Assembly: GCF_040807025.1 (NCBI RefSeq) | Contig: NC_090943.1 | Span: 20,303,213 to 20,367,212 of the forward strand | DNA: 64,000 bases | Reading direction: 5' to 3' | Source: Struthio camelus | Taxonomy: Eukaryota > Chordata > Aves > Struthioniformes > Struthionidae | In this document: in pieces, positions 24,421 through 36,500 of the stretch | Layout of the letters: the number at the start of each line of letters is the position of its first letter | Position numbering within the stretch: position 1 is the stretch's first letter | Notes under the pieces: model-generated | Databases searched by the model: none | The model's input: the letters and a program-made list of their open reading frames with translations, nothing else | What the model was told of the DNA's origin: nothing | Position numbers and translations under genes: made by a program

Positions 24421-26501
24421 GGAACTGCATTATCTTCCAAAGACCTGCTCATGAATTATCCATGTTTACGATCATCACAGCAGTCCTTTAAGACCCTACT
24501 GCTCCCCAGAGTACATAGCAGCAAATGACTCCAGGGACAAAGGTCACTCAAGCTTCAAAAATAACATGGAGGCTCACATTTACATTTGTAAGAGGCTGCC
24601 ATGAAAATAAAGACTTTTCAGTTCCAGTTCCGTATGCTCCTTGCTCTAGATCCTACTCTATGTTCCTAGATGTCTTTTATACTCCACATTCATTATCAGA
24701 CTATTAGTATACGCTGCAAAGCCAAAGAGCTTTTGATTTTTTAAATCTTTCCGTTCACTCATTTCTACATGGAGAGACGTTTTTGCAAAGGGTAAGCCCC
24801 TTAAATTGAATTCTATTTCATGTTGATTGTCAGTTACACCCAATACTGTGATTTAATGCAGACACTACAATTACAAGGCATAGATCAAACTACAACAGGC
24901 ATACCGTAGTTTCTTCCAGTTCTGGTAGTGTATAAGCGAATGCTCATGTTTAGAAGCAATATAATGGTTACTTAAAAAACAAAATCTGTGAAAAGCAGTT
25001 ATAATATTCAGTATCATTATAAAGCTGTACTGTATGACAACGTACTGTAGGGAACACATACACAGAGTATAGAGTCAGTAAAAGGTATTTTATTAACCTG
25101 ATAGATGTGAGTTTATGCTCAGGGTTCAAAACATTTAGGGATAGTATTTTAGTTATTTTATTTCTTGATCAGATGCATCACTTGGTACCTTACATATGAT
25201 GTAAGGGAGCCCATACCACACTCAGCTTTGTGGCCTACATGTCTAACTGTACTACAGATTCACTTTGAGGAGCAAGAACTAAGTATGTGCTGTAGAGCTA
25301 CATGATTTAACATCTAGATTGCTTTATGGACCTAGGCTATAGGGACTTACCCCTAAAAGGGAAAGGGACTGATGAAAGGGATTAGACTTTGATTTATCTA
25401 GTTATAGGTTTACCATGCATACATAAAGTTGCAACTGGTCTATGGTATTTTCTGATATCAAATGAGCTGGTCTGGTGCAAAAATTTGCAGGAAACTTCTT
25501 TATCCAGCTACTCAGTTGGTTTAACCTATGTCAGTGTAGTCCAGTTTTGCACCCATGTAAAGTACATATGCATACAAGCTTGCAGCAGTCAAACGCAACT
25601 GCTTTTGAAATTAGATTTTTATTCAGTTGGCAAAACTTTACTCTAAAAAAAGACTTGAACTAGACTTTATCCACAGTAGAGCATGCCAGTCTAGTTATAC
25701 CAACAATCCAACCTAGTTTAGATAGAGCTAATTCTGTCAAAATGTTTTTTTTTTTCTTGAAGCAGAGCTTACATTCCTACCTCCAGTGGAGTAATAAGCT
25801 TTGACAACACATCTTTACCCTCCACTTGGACTCTCAACAGCAGCATCATTAGAAAATATCCCTATTTTTAATAACCATCACTGATGCCAAGAGTTCTAGC
25901 AAACAGTGGCTTTAGTTCCTGGTGACTTGAGACAAATTCCAAATATGAAGTTTACATATGCATACTGTATGGTTAAAATTCAGTAACCAAGCAAGTCAGC
26001 AGCAGTTCACAGCTCTCAAAGACCTCAGATACAAGATGGGCAGTTGCCATACATCACCTGTGCCTTTTTGTCAAGCAGAAGTTGTGCCCTGTGTCTTTTC
26101 TCACAGCTTTTATGCAGAGAAAAAAAATCTCAAAGTAACCATTCAACTTCGACCACTCCATGATCATCCCACAGATCAAGTTTCTGAAAAGGTGTTGAAA
26201 AATCACCCATGTTTTGAGGAAATGGGTCTCCTCATCCCCTCAAAAAGCACTGCTGCATAACAGGTCTAGAAGTTTGGCTGCAACAGCAGAGAAGTGAGCA
26301 CAGCAGTCACAACCCGTGAAGGGGGGAGGAATTACTTACAAACTGTATTAGCAGATCTTAACTGCCACAGACCCCTGTGGGAGTCAGACACCGCGCAGAG
26401 TTTTCCCAAAAGACCTTTAGGTGTTGAAATAGTTTTAGGAGTCTTGCGCACTGCCAGGAAAGTGTCAAGCTCATTTCCGGGCACTGCTACGTCTGTAAAG
26501 C

Positions 26502-26570
26502 AAAAAAAAAAAAAAAAAAAAGAAGAAGAAGAAGAAAGAAAAAAGGAAAAAAGAAAGAAAGAAAGAAAAG
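26502..26570. repeat. A20 run followed by GAA/GAAA microsatellite
   Basis: A20 at 26502-26521, then GAAGAAGAAGAAG and GAAAGAAAGAAAG. It directly borders the CpG island and may be the tail of an old retrocopy or simple slippage. Confidence 0.9.
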
Positions 26571-26910
26571 CCGATCACATTTCACATTTGTGTTAAAGAC
26601 CCACAGCGATGACGCTGCCAAGATCGCGCCTGCAGCACGGCGCGCAGTCCGCAGAGGCCGACGACGAAGGCGTCGAAACGGGGGCACCGGCCCGTCGGGA
26701 GGCGCCGCAGGGCGACGGGAAACGTGACGCCGCAGCGGCGGGCCAGCCGCGCCTCGCCGCCGCCACCGGCGGGGCCCCCCCGGGCCGCCTGCTCCCCTCG
26801 GGAGTCGGCCGCGACGGTGCTGCCCCGGCCCCCTCCCTGCGGCGCCCCCTTCCCCCTGGAGCCCGACGACGAGCCCTGAGGCGCCCCCGCCCCCAGCGCG
26901 GCGCTCACAT

Positions 26911-26912
26911 AC
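26911..26912 (-). other. Candidate alternative THNSL1 5' UTR splice donor
   Basis: The minus strand reads CCGG|GTATGTGAG, a good donor. It could end an alternative non-coding exon (last base 26913). Confidence 0.35.
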
Positions 26913-26992
26913 CCGGCGGGGCAGGGCCAGGTGCCTCAGCCAGGTAACGGGCGAGCCCCACTCGCCCGCAGCCTCCCCTTCCCACCCCCCCT

Positions 26993-27004
26993 TGCGCATG
27001 CGCA
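26993..27004. promoter_or_regulatory. NRF1-type palindrome
   Basis: TGCGCATGCGCA is a full match to the NRF1 consensus and lies in the THNSL1-proximal half of the island. A variant, TGCGCCTGCGCG, sits at 27097-27108. NRF1 often drives genes for mitochondrial proteins. Occupancy is inferred from the motif only. Confidence 0.6.
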
Positions 27005-27084
27005 GCCACCTGCCTGCCCCCGCCCCCTGGAGCGTAATCAGGCCACCCGGCACGCCCGGCTTCAGCCCTCCGCTCCGGGCGCTT

Positions 27085-27086
27085 AC
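27085..27086 (-). other. THNSL1: Candidate THNSL1 first-exon splice donor
   Basis: The minus strand reads CGCGTAG|GTAAGCG, the strongest donor match on that strand in the island. The exon would end at 27087 and join the acceptor at 22840, removing a ~4.2-kb intron. Confidence 0.5.
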
Positions 27087-27244
27087 CTACGCGAAGTGCG
27101 CCTGCGCGGCTCGCCAGGTTTCCCAGCCTCTCCTCGGCCGTCGCTTGAAGGGGCTGCGCCTGCGTCAGTCACTGCTATTGACCTTGGCGTTGCGCTGCGG
27201 GAGGCGGAAGTGGGAGGGCGCAGGTCCCGCCCCCTCAGGGAGCT

Positions 27245-27257
27245 GTTACTAAGCAAC
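27245..27257. promoter_or_regulatory. RFX X-box motif 1
   Basis: GTTACT-A-AGCAAC has the two inverted half-sites of an X-box. It lies 250 bp upstream of the ENKUR start codon. RFX factors acting through X-boxes control motile-cilium genes. Confidence 0.6.
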
Positions 27258-27259
27258 CG

Positions 27260-27273
27260 GTTTCCCTAGCAAC
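27260..27273. promoter_or_regulatory. RFX X-box motif 2
   Basis: GTTTCC-CT-AGCAAC is a near-ideal X-box, 2 bp from the first. Paired X-boxes near a cilium gene's start strongly suggest RFX control of ENKUR. Confidence 0.7.
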
Positions 27274-27506
27274 CGTGGAGGCAACAGCATGTCGGCCTCT
27301 GTCTGCCTGCGCGGCTGGGCGCCCCCCGAGCGGGGTAGGGGTGCGGGACGGGCGCGGCGGCGGGAGGGAGCGAGGGGGTCACAGAAGCGGCTGAGTGCGA
27401 GGAGGGAGGGGCAGGGGCATAAGCAGGGCGAGCGCCGCGAGGGGGGAGCGGGAGGGCCCCTGGCGAGCGTGTGGCTGCCCCGCCCGCAGGGCCCCCCCGC
27501 CGCGGG

Positions 27507-27583
27507 ATGGCGGCGCAGCGCGCCCCGGAGAGCGTCTACAACCTCCTGCCCCGCCTGGAGGAGAGGCCTGTCAAGCCGCCCAG
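27507..27583 (+). CDS. ENKUR: ENKUR exon 1, coding part
   Basis: Starts GGGATGGCGG and ends CCGCCCAG|GTACGTG. It encodes 25 full codons plus two bases (phase 2). The peptide (ESVYNLLP...KPPR) aligns with the human N-terminus, CIYNLIP...PPR. Confidence 0.9.
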
Positions 27584-30500
27584 GTACGTGGCTGTGAGCG
27601 ACCACCTGCTGGCGCAGGGGCTAGCTCTGGCAAGCACTACACCTTATGAGTAGCAGACAGGTATTTAAAATAAAAAAAAATCTAATTATGGCATAGTTGC
27701 TGCTCCTACTAATGAGTGACACTAACATTTGAGGTTTAACAGCCTGCTCCTGAAGGACGATGATTGTTTGCTGTCTTTGATGCCAACCTGTTCATGGGCA
27801 CAGAACTTACAAAGCAGTGTTTTCCCACACAGAGGAATGACGTGGCAGCTGGAAAGCTCTTTCTTTGGGATTTTTCAGAAGTGTCACACATCCATTCCTT
27901 TTCAGTATCAAGTATGTCTTGTGACATTGCCTTTTCTTCCTTTACCAAATACTGACTAGATTAAAATCCTGAAGACCTCCATGACCGTGTTTTCTTCCTC
28001 CTGGCCCTTGCTAGCGCTGTATTTTTGGTGTACAACAGCATTTTACACTTGCTTGACCATGTATCAACAGACACCAAAAAGATACAGCTGCCACATCTAT
28101 TTGTCCAAAGAGGAATGCCTGCAGCTGTCTACAAAAGATGGCTACACCTTTAAAAGACATCTTTAAACCTTATACCCTTACATAGTAAACTCTCTAACTC
28201 AGTACCTTCTCATTCACTTTCCCATTTTGAGACCATGTGAACCCTAGTATATTTAACTCCACAAAATAAGTAAAAGTCAACATAAAGTTGCTGCTTTTCT
28301 CTATGGCCACAGTGCCTATGGCTGCAAAATGGTGAGGAACCTAATAATTTTTGAATATACTGGTTTTGTGTCTAATTCGGCAGCAGTTTGCCATGAAAAT
28401 AACAGAAAAGAAAATGAAGGCTTGTGTTTCTTGTAATTAGAGGTGTTTCTGGAATTATATGTAATCTTATATACATAATCCTCTTTCTCATTTTTGAGAC
28501 CAAATCTCAAGAAGAGAAAAAGTTCCACATTTTAACTGAAGTCCTTTCATGTTTGCTAATGTTGTGATGGAGTATAACTACATCTATCTGGCATTTGTAG
28601 CTCATATACAAATGTTTATGTCAGTGTTGCTACTGTGATTCCCATTCACTGGTCCAGCATTTCCTACTTTCTTTTCTCCTATTTTGGTAAAACAGGCTGC
28701 ATTATATTTAATCTTTTTGTCCTTTTTTTTTGTTTTCCTTACCTGAAAATGTGTTATAGCTCTTTAGGAAACACTCTAAGGTTTTTCTATGTGAGAAGAG
28801 TTCAGCCATTCTTCAGCCTTTGTCTGTCACAACTGAATATGACATTATTCCTAAAGATGGGCAGATTTTAGAAGGTACGTGGCAAGGTAGCCTTAGCTTC
28901 AGGAACAAGGAGTTCGGACACCTTCAGCAAAGCATCTATGAGAGGACAGTCCTCAGTTAAATGCAAGATACTACTAATCAGCTAATAATCAGCATTTGGC
29001 TTCTTTTGGAGAAAATGTCTCCATACTTTTGATTAAAGCAGGAGTTACAGCACTGTATGCACCATTATTCCAAACAGCAGTGAGTGCGTAGAGCTTTCCA
29101 TGTCTGAGTTCTTACTGATTTCCGTATTAGCCACAAGTTAGTGGCAAAGCCACCACTGATTTCAATAGTTCAGGGTCATAGTTCAGATCTGTGTCGCATA
29201 AGACATATACAGAATTTGCTGTTCTATTTCAGAGCAAATCATTCATCTAATCTAATCTCTTATATTAGCCTGTAACAGATGGTTCAAGAGCAGGATTGAG
29301 ACAATGATACAGTGGACAGTAATGAGGTAACCTGATGATCAAAGACGTTCTGTCCAACTCTCCACATCATATGTTTTAATGTGTTCTGAAGCATGAGGTT
29401 TTATACGCCTTTAAAATGTATTTCACCTCATAGAATGAAGCTATGAATGTTCTTGTTATCAATATAGAACTCATTTTTTGGAAGCCGACTGAGTTTTTTC
29501 CTTTGGTATGTCTGCTTAAAATGTTATGTAAGATCCCACAACATGCTTCACCTTCTGCAGCATGTGTGAGATACAGTAGCGCTTGCACCTTTTGCAGGCT
29601 ACAAGTTTTCAAATGTAGACAATCAAATGAAGTTGTCTCATGATTGATATTTTCCTGTAGATACACAACAGCAGTGTATTTTGGGCACGTTTTTGAACAA
29701 AGTATATAGCCCTATATGAAAATATATATTCAAAATATAAATTAAACATAATTAAAAAAATAAAGTGACCGAAGTGCGTAATGCATAACTTCATGAAAAT
29801 AATAAATTTATGTTTCTTCCAGAGTTTCAATAAGCAATACTCAAAACCATTTTGTTCCAGAATGTAGGGGTTTTCAAGCCTCAAAGGGCTTGTGTTCAGT
29901 ATTTTCAGTGCATGCAAGAACCATTTCTCCAAGTGTGATAATAGTGACCCGGAAGGCACAAAAGAGGAAGGAAGAAGCAAGTTATCTCTGGAACCAGAAG
30001 TATGCCTTTTCAGTGCAGTGCTGGGCCTAACCTTAGTAGGGAAGGTGTACGAATGATAGATTTTATTTGAGAGGGAACAGAACAACATAGCTTGGGCTTT
30101 TGGATTGAACAACTGCAAAAATGTGTATTCTTTGAACAAGTATTTTTTAATAATTTTCTGATCTTTAACTTCTTTATGGCTATTTTTTAACATCAAAGGT
30201 ATGTATCAACATTTAGACCGTCTGTCAAGTGTGAGACAGAGAAAAGTAAAGCTCAGTGGAAAACAATGGGACCAGCAAAAGTTGAAGTGCCCTCTCCAAA
30301 AAACTTTCTGCAGAAACATTCAAAGGAACCCAAGCTACCAGAGAGTAAGTGTTGACAGGAAATCTATGAAATGCAATAAGTTTTTGTTGTTTTAGAAATG
30401 CTAATATTGAAAACAATTTTGTTAATTATTGAGATTCTGATTTTTTTATATTTCAAATCATTTTTGCCTACTAGGATGATTTCCATTGTTCTTTTTTAGT

Positions 30501-33500
30501 ATCTGTGATTTTGAAATTATTTCTTTATTTTGCAAAAATATTTCTGTGTAAAATACTGAAACAAGCAAGAGGGAGATTATGAATGTGACTGCAAAATATT
30601 GTGACTAGAAAATATTGGAAGCATTTACTGTCATGTGATACAAAGCCAGCTGAAATGTATAGAAAAATCATTAAATCTCTTTTGGATGCAGCTATTTAGA
30701 TATTTAAGATGTGTCAATGATTTGTTCTACCCTGCTAATATTTAAATGCAGAATTATTTAATTTAGATTTGTATGTCAGTCTTTCCTGATCATTAATATT
30801 AAGGTAAATAATATAAGCTAGGGTGTTAAAAGTGAGCTAATTGTTTGTAAAGGTTGAACAGACATGGGGAAAGTATGTGCATCTTTCTTAATGTTATCAC
30901 CAACATACAGCTTTTACTCTTTAGCATTCATTGTTGGACCTTAATCCTGTAGCATTAAATTGGCTGGCAGTGTTCAAAGCTTAGAAGTTTCTGGAGAGCT
31001 GCATGCCACAGAAATAAAAAAAAAAACTGAATATTTCACTTTAAAATGCCTATTTTCCACCATCCTATCTTTGAACATAACTTGTAATTCTGGGGAGAAG
31101 GAGCTGGCAGATTTAATGTTCAGCCTCAAGGCCAATTCTGTAAGACTGGTCATATTCCAGAACAGACTAGCTTAATGCCGCTGGAGTGGTAAGTAGATCG
31201 CTGTCCGAATTTGTGATGGTGTTAGAAGGCTTTAGCCTGAAACTGTTTTTAGACTAGAAAAACAGATAATTTTAGATTACGGTATAACAGAAATACACTG
31301 TGTAATAGAGTGTGGGAGTCCAGCACCCAATCCTCCTGTCAGATGCAAACAACTTTGGCATTGAAAATATGGGCTATCCCATTAGGCTCTGGAGGTTTGA
31401 TGCCTCAGGCAATATGGATTATCAGAACTTTGAAGAAAGCTTAGGTTCCTGAGGTCCTGTAGGAATCTTGGCTGGTTTTTGAATAAATGCTTAACTTTTG
31501 CAGAAAAGCTAAACAGTATCCAGTATACCAGAATGTAATACTTCATGACATCTGAGTGCTTTAGATGGCTCTAGCAAAGAAGGTTTGATTCACCAGTAAC
31601 TTTGAGCAGTTCATAAGATCCCTTTTGATATACTTTGAGCAGTTCATAAGATCCCTTTTGATATACTTTTATCATAAAATTAGTGTTACCTACTTTAAAA
31701 TGGCCATATTTTGAGATTCAGTGCCCTCGCATTTTTCTCAAACAAGTAGCTCACAATATTCTTATTTCAACTTATTGATTCAGGGCTTCATACTAATATG
31801 TGTTTTGGTATTTACATTAGGAGACATTGTGCTAGAGCTTCAAAATGACCATGACACAGCATAACTTCCATACAGACTTGTTATTTCAGTGCCATGATTA
31901 TATTCTAACATCTCTTCAACAGGAGTTATATCATTAGCTCAGAAAGTTCTTACACATTTGATGGATGGAGTTTCATACGTACCTCAGAAAAATTACGCTT
32001 CTTAATCACCTCTTTTAAAGCACATGATCTATCTTTCTAAAGCATGCAAACATACTTTCATAACTTGGAATGCAACCAGTTACCAATTGTCTATATTGGA
32101 TTACAGCATTTTGTTGATGATATCTCTACTGCCTTTAAAACTAGGTTGGATCCATGTAGTTAAAAAGTAGGTTGCAGGGACAGAACAGAAACAAAGATTG
32201 ATTTTTTTTTTTTTTTTCACTGAAATCTAGGACAGTGTCTTCCTTGTGGAGCATGATCACTCACCACTTCCTTAGAGGAGGTGCGCTTCCTAACATTCGG
32301 CTGAATCTTGTTGTGTGAATGCCCTCCTGCATTCGTTCTAGCTAAAATCAGTTGCTGGCTCCAGAAGAAGTGGCAGTTCCCAAAACAGCAAGCGCGCGTC
32401 AGTGTCCTGCACATAAGGATGAGCCAGTGAGAAGAGATCTTCTTTCCAAAAAGAGATCCTGACAGAAATAGGGATTTAAGTCCCTGTATTCTACAGTGCT
32501 AAATTATGGAAACCTAGTAGGCTGTAAAAACAAAAACCAGGGAAGCATTGGTTCATGTCTTCAGTATCAGGAAATCATCCATTGTAGGAACGAGCTCTGT
32601 CATGTGTGACATTCCAGACTTATTTTCTGCCAAAGAAAAAGAACATGAATTTAGACAACCTGAATCAAACTACTGTAGCTTCTTCTGAGTTCTCTCTGAT
32701 AATGACAGTTAGAGTTATATCTGGTAGGAAATATGTGGGAAATGGATTGTTTTTCATCCCTCACCTGAACAGGAGGCTACTGACTTTCAGTTGACACCTT
32801 GGAGAAAAGCTTACACAAAAGAGGAAGGGTCTCTTTTTTCACTGGAGAAAGGATTGTGAATAATTGTTTATGAGCATCTTTGGTAAAAGTAGTTTTAATC
32901 ACATTTGAAAGGAATCCCACACAACTGGGCTTAAGAAGTAATGAGTGGCGTATTATATGGAAAACCTATCTAAAACAACACAGTGTTTCCTAGGTTAACT
33001 TCCATTATGCCCAGCAAGCATAGTAGTTTTCATCATAGTACATCTCCAGTCAATTTTTCATGTTTTAGATACATTTGATTTCTATTTTTATGTAGCTTAG
33101 TACATAACTTCTCTCTCTTGAGAAACGTAATAATAGTGAACTGTAAAGTTCTTTATGGTTATTGCTGAGGGTGTTTATATACTCAATTCACAGGAAAAAA
33201 AGAACAAGATAGTAGGAAAATGCCTACATTATCAGTGCCACGGAAGACAGATCACCCACTTATGGGAATTCAGAGTAAAAAGAATTTTATAAATGCAAAT
33301 GCTGTTGCTGCTATCATGGGGTTGGCTAAAAAGCCTCAACCTGTTTATGTTGATAGAAGACAGGGAGACAAACACCTGCTTGAAACTTCAGGACTTGTTC
33401 CAAAATATGTTAAAAAAAAGGTAAGCTGTATTAAATTACAGTGGAAATATCATTAGCAATGCCTATTTTTCAGTTCACTACTGTATTCTGCTGTGAAATG

Positions 33501-36500
33501 TTTATGATTCGTTTTGATACACTTAGGTACTGTTTGCATTAGAACATGCGAAATTTATCAAGGAGAAATCATTAGCACTACAGTTGTGCCTTGCCTTTGC
33601 TCTATATTCACTTGCTTATATTGTCAGCAAAAATTTGGCAAAATGATGCTGCTAAAGCAAAAGCAGATGTATTTTATTAGGAGCCCAGGCAGTATCTAAT
33701 GGAGAGACAAAGAGCTGGACTTGGTTCCTTCTGCTCACTCAGCAGTCCTACTAGTCAATAGCTAGCCCACCTCTAATGACCATGTGAGGCACTGGGCACC
33801 CACTCACCTCGCATCTCAGAGTAAAAGAAGAAAGAATTTTCCACCAGCTGGAACCAACTTATGGCTAAGTGATCTATTCACTTGGCAGCCTTCCTCATCC
33901 TTAGCATTTGGACTGATATTTCCAAAATTGAAACCCTACAGGTGGTACAAGATGTGTGGTTAGAGCACTATAGTTACTAGTTAGTTACTAGTTAGTAGTT
34001 TTGATTCTCTTCTATGGCATACAATGTTTTAGCAGAAATCAGGATGTAGAAAAACCTTTCAAAGAATATTTCTAAGGAACATGTATTTCCAAAGGTAGAA
34101 TTTGACACCATGTACAAATGTAAAATAATTTGCTGTCATTAACAGATTTCAAGTTCCTCACTCTGATGGTAATCAGTTCTTATAAAAAGGTGTTTTGGTT
34201 TCTGGCTTCTCTTGTCTTTTGAGGCTTTGGAGGAAAATTCTTCATGCTTTTTGATGAGACTACAGGGACAATCATGTTTGATACTTCTGCGAACACAGTA
34301 ATTTAAGATTTTATTGCTCTGTGGCAAAAAATTTCATTTCAAACTATTTTTGTAAATGCAATATACTATGTGTACAGGAATGTCTTTGATTTCTTTTTGA
34401 AAGCATATATAAACTTTTTCCTTGCCCTTGCAGGATTATGGTATTATACCAAAATATGTAACACAGAGAGATGAAGAAATTAAGAGAGCTCAGAAAGAAC
34501 ATGAGGCCTATATCTTGGAGTCTCTCAAAAAAAGAGCCATGAAACGGTTGTCTGATGAAGAAAGGAACAGTGTTCTGCAGGTGCATGTTTTGTTTTAGTG
34601 TATGTGGTAACATGCAAAAGATTAGTAGGGTAGTGTAAGTCCGTATAAATAGTGCACCAGATTTTTAAGCAAGGCAAATGGGCTTGCTGTGTTTTCACTA
34701 GGTGGAGCTATAGAACAGTTATGAATTTAGCTGAAGGGAGCTGGTGTATCTGCTGTTATAAATTGGCTTTATACAAGTACTTCAATTTTATTAGATTCAT
34801 ATCCTCTCCACCCACTTGGAATTTCAGTGAAGCTTCGAGGGGATGCAGAGAATCACCTGTATGGATCCAGAGACATTTCTGACTCTCTACTTGTGAATTA
34901 TAGAAAAACCCAAATTGCATCTTGTTTTTTTCTGATACATAACACCAGCACATTTATTGGTAGTTTCTGTCTTCACGTCATGACTTCACTGGCTAAAGCA
35001 TAAGGTCATGCTGTGGCATGTGACAGATATGGCAAAAATAGAAAATAGAATGCAATTGTAATATATTTGTAGAATTATGACTAAAAAATATATTTTGCCA
35101 AGCTGTTTTGTATAGTCTTCCATACAGTATGTATGAAACAAGTTTTTGCAAAGAGCAATAATAGCATAAGAGAAGTATAGAGGTAAAGAAACGTTTTAAA
35201 AGTATATTCAGGAAAAAAATAGCTGAGATTTGAAACAAAGTGCACTACTGATCTGTGAGCAGAGATCAGGCTGCCTGTCTGAGGTGTCAGAAACTGATGG
35301 GAAAAGAGACCTTGCATCAACTGTGTAAGACTAAGACTGTATGAGGAGATGAGAAGATAGGCACTGTTTCTCAATTTAAACCACAGATATTCATATAGTC
35401 AAATACTTAACTTTTGATACTAACTGTATATTGTAGTTAAACGGTACAAATACAGTGTTTTATTAAAAGAGACTTGCACTGATATAACTTATGTATTTAT
35501 CAACACCTTTTTATGTGATTTAGTTCTTGAACTGCAGTTTCTCATGACCGCTTTTTAGCTAAGTTTTCTATGAAAATAGTGAAGTCTATTTGTCAGCCCG
35601 TCCCTTAGTAACTGTTGATCTTGGCAACCATTTGCAGCAAATCAGCAGATAGGTGGACATCTCCAAGATACTAAATTCCCACAAAAGGCGAGCAGAATAT
35701 CTAGAGACAAAGCAGTGTTTAACTCACTTGCAAAGATTAACCGGTTAATCAGCAAGAGTATAGATCCGAAATAGCCAGCACGATGATGTGTCTCGCTTAT
35801 GGAGAAAGCAATAGAACCTAGGAAGGAGTATAGAAGAGAGGTGAGGGTATTGCAGTGGCAGCAATATAAGGAACATAACAGCAAGGGTGAAGATGAAGAT
35901 ATTACTGTGATGCGGAAGGCAGGGGAGAAGCTGATGGTTCCTCAAGTTGACTGTGCAACTAAAATATACGTGAAACAAGGCACACCAGTTCAACTGCTCA
36001 CAGTTCTGCATGTTGTTCAATAAAATTTTGTTTTACATTTTTCAAATACAAGAGTGAGAAGAAAGCTCATATTTGTTAGTTAAAAAATTTTTAGATCATT
36101 TTTATTAACTCAGTATCTTCTTTTAAATTTTTTAAAATGTTTTCTCGTTCATGGGCTAGATTATTTATACGGTTATAAAGTCAGGAGGAATTAGTGTCCC
36201 CAGGGTATGTGGCTTCTACCCAGTGCTCAGATGTAGACATATGGGAATTCCTGTCTTTTAAAATAATTGACTGTGCTAGTGCACACATGTGCACTATCTG
36301 ATTTGAAAGAATACGTGGCAATAAATGTCTGAGAGCAAAATCAAGCCCTGTGAACTTACAAAAATAAACAGAAATCATTTGTGCCAACATTTTTTGAAAT
36401 ATCTCTCAATTATGCTTATTTTGGTTGTGGTTTTATGAGAATAAAAGAGAATGTTGATAAATGCAGTACATATTTCTCACTGATCCAGCATGTATTAGAA

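Larger units (their letters stand above)
22840..26590 (-). other. THNSL1 5' UTR intron (inferred)
   Basis: AT-rich sequence between the coding exon and the CpG island. It has only short open frames, a GA-rich tract, a CR1 relic and an A/GAA tract next to the island. No other gene is recognised. Confidence 0.5.
26600..27620. promoter_or_regulatory. CpG island, shared THNSL1/ENKUR bidirectional promoter
   Basis: The sequence shifts abruptly from AT-rich to very GC-rich with dense CpG. ENKUR exon 1 lies at its right end on the plus strand. Strong minus-strand splice donors in its left and middle part fit non-coding first exons of THNSL1. There is no obvious TATA box, as usual for such islands. 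The same head-to-head arrangement occurs in mammals. Confidence 0.85.

Noticed and set aside
26487-27269. Long open frames in the ENKUR/THNSL1 island
   Set aside because: Same reason: low-complexity translation of GC-rich DNA on both strands with no homology recognised.
27289-27597. Upstream ATG frame of 102 codons overlapping ENKUR exon 1
   Set aside because: Out of frame with ENKUR and low-complexity. It could act as a uORF only if transcription starts before 27289, which cannot be shown.
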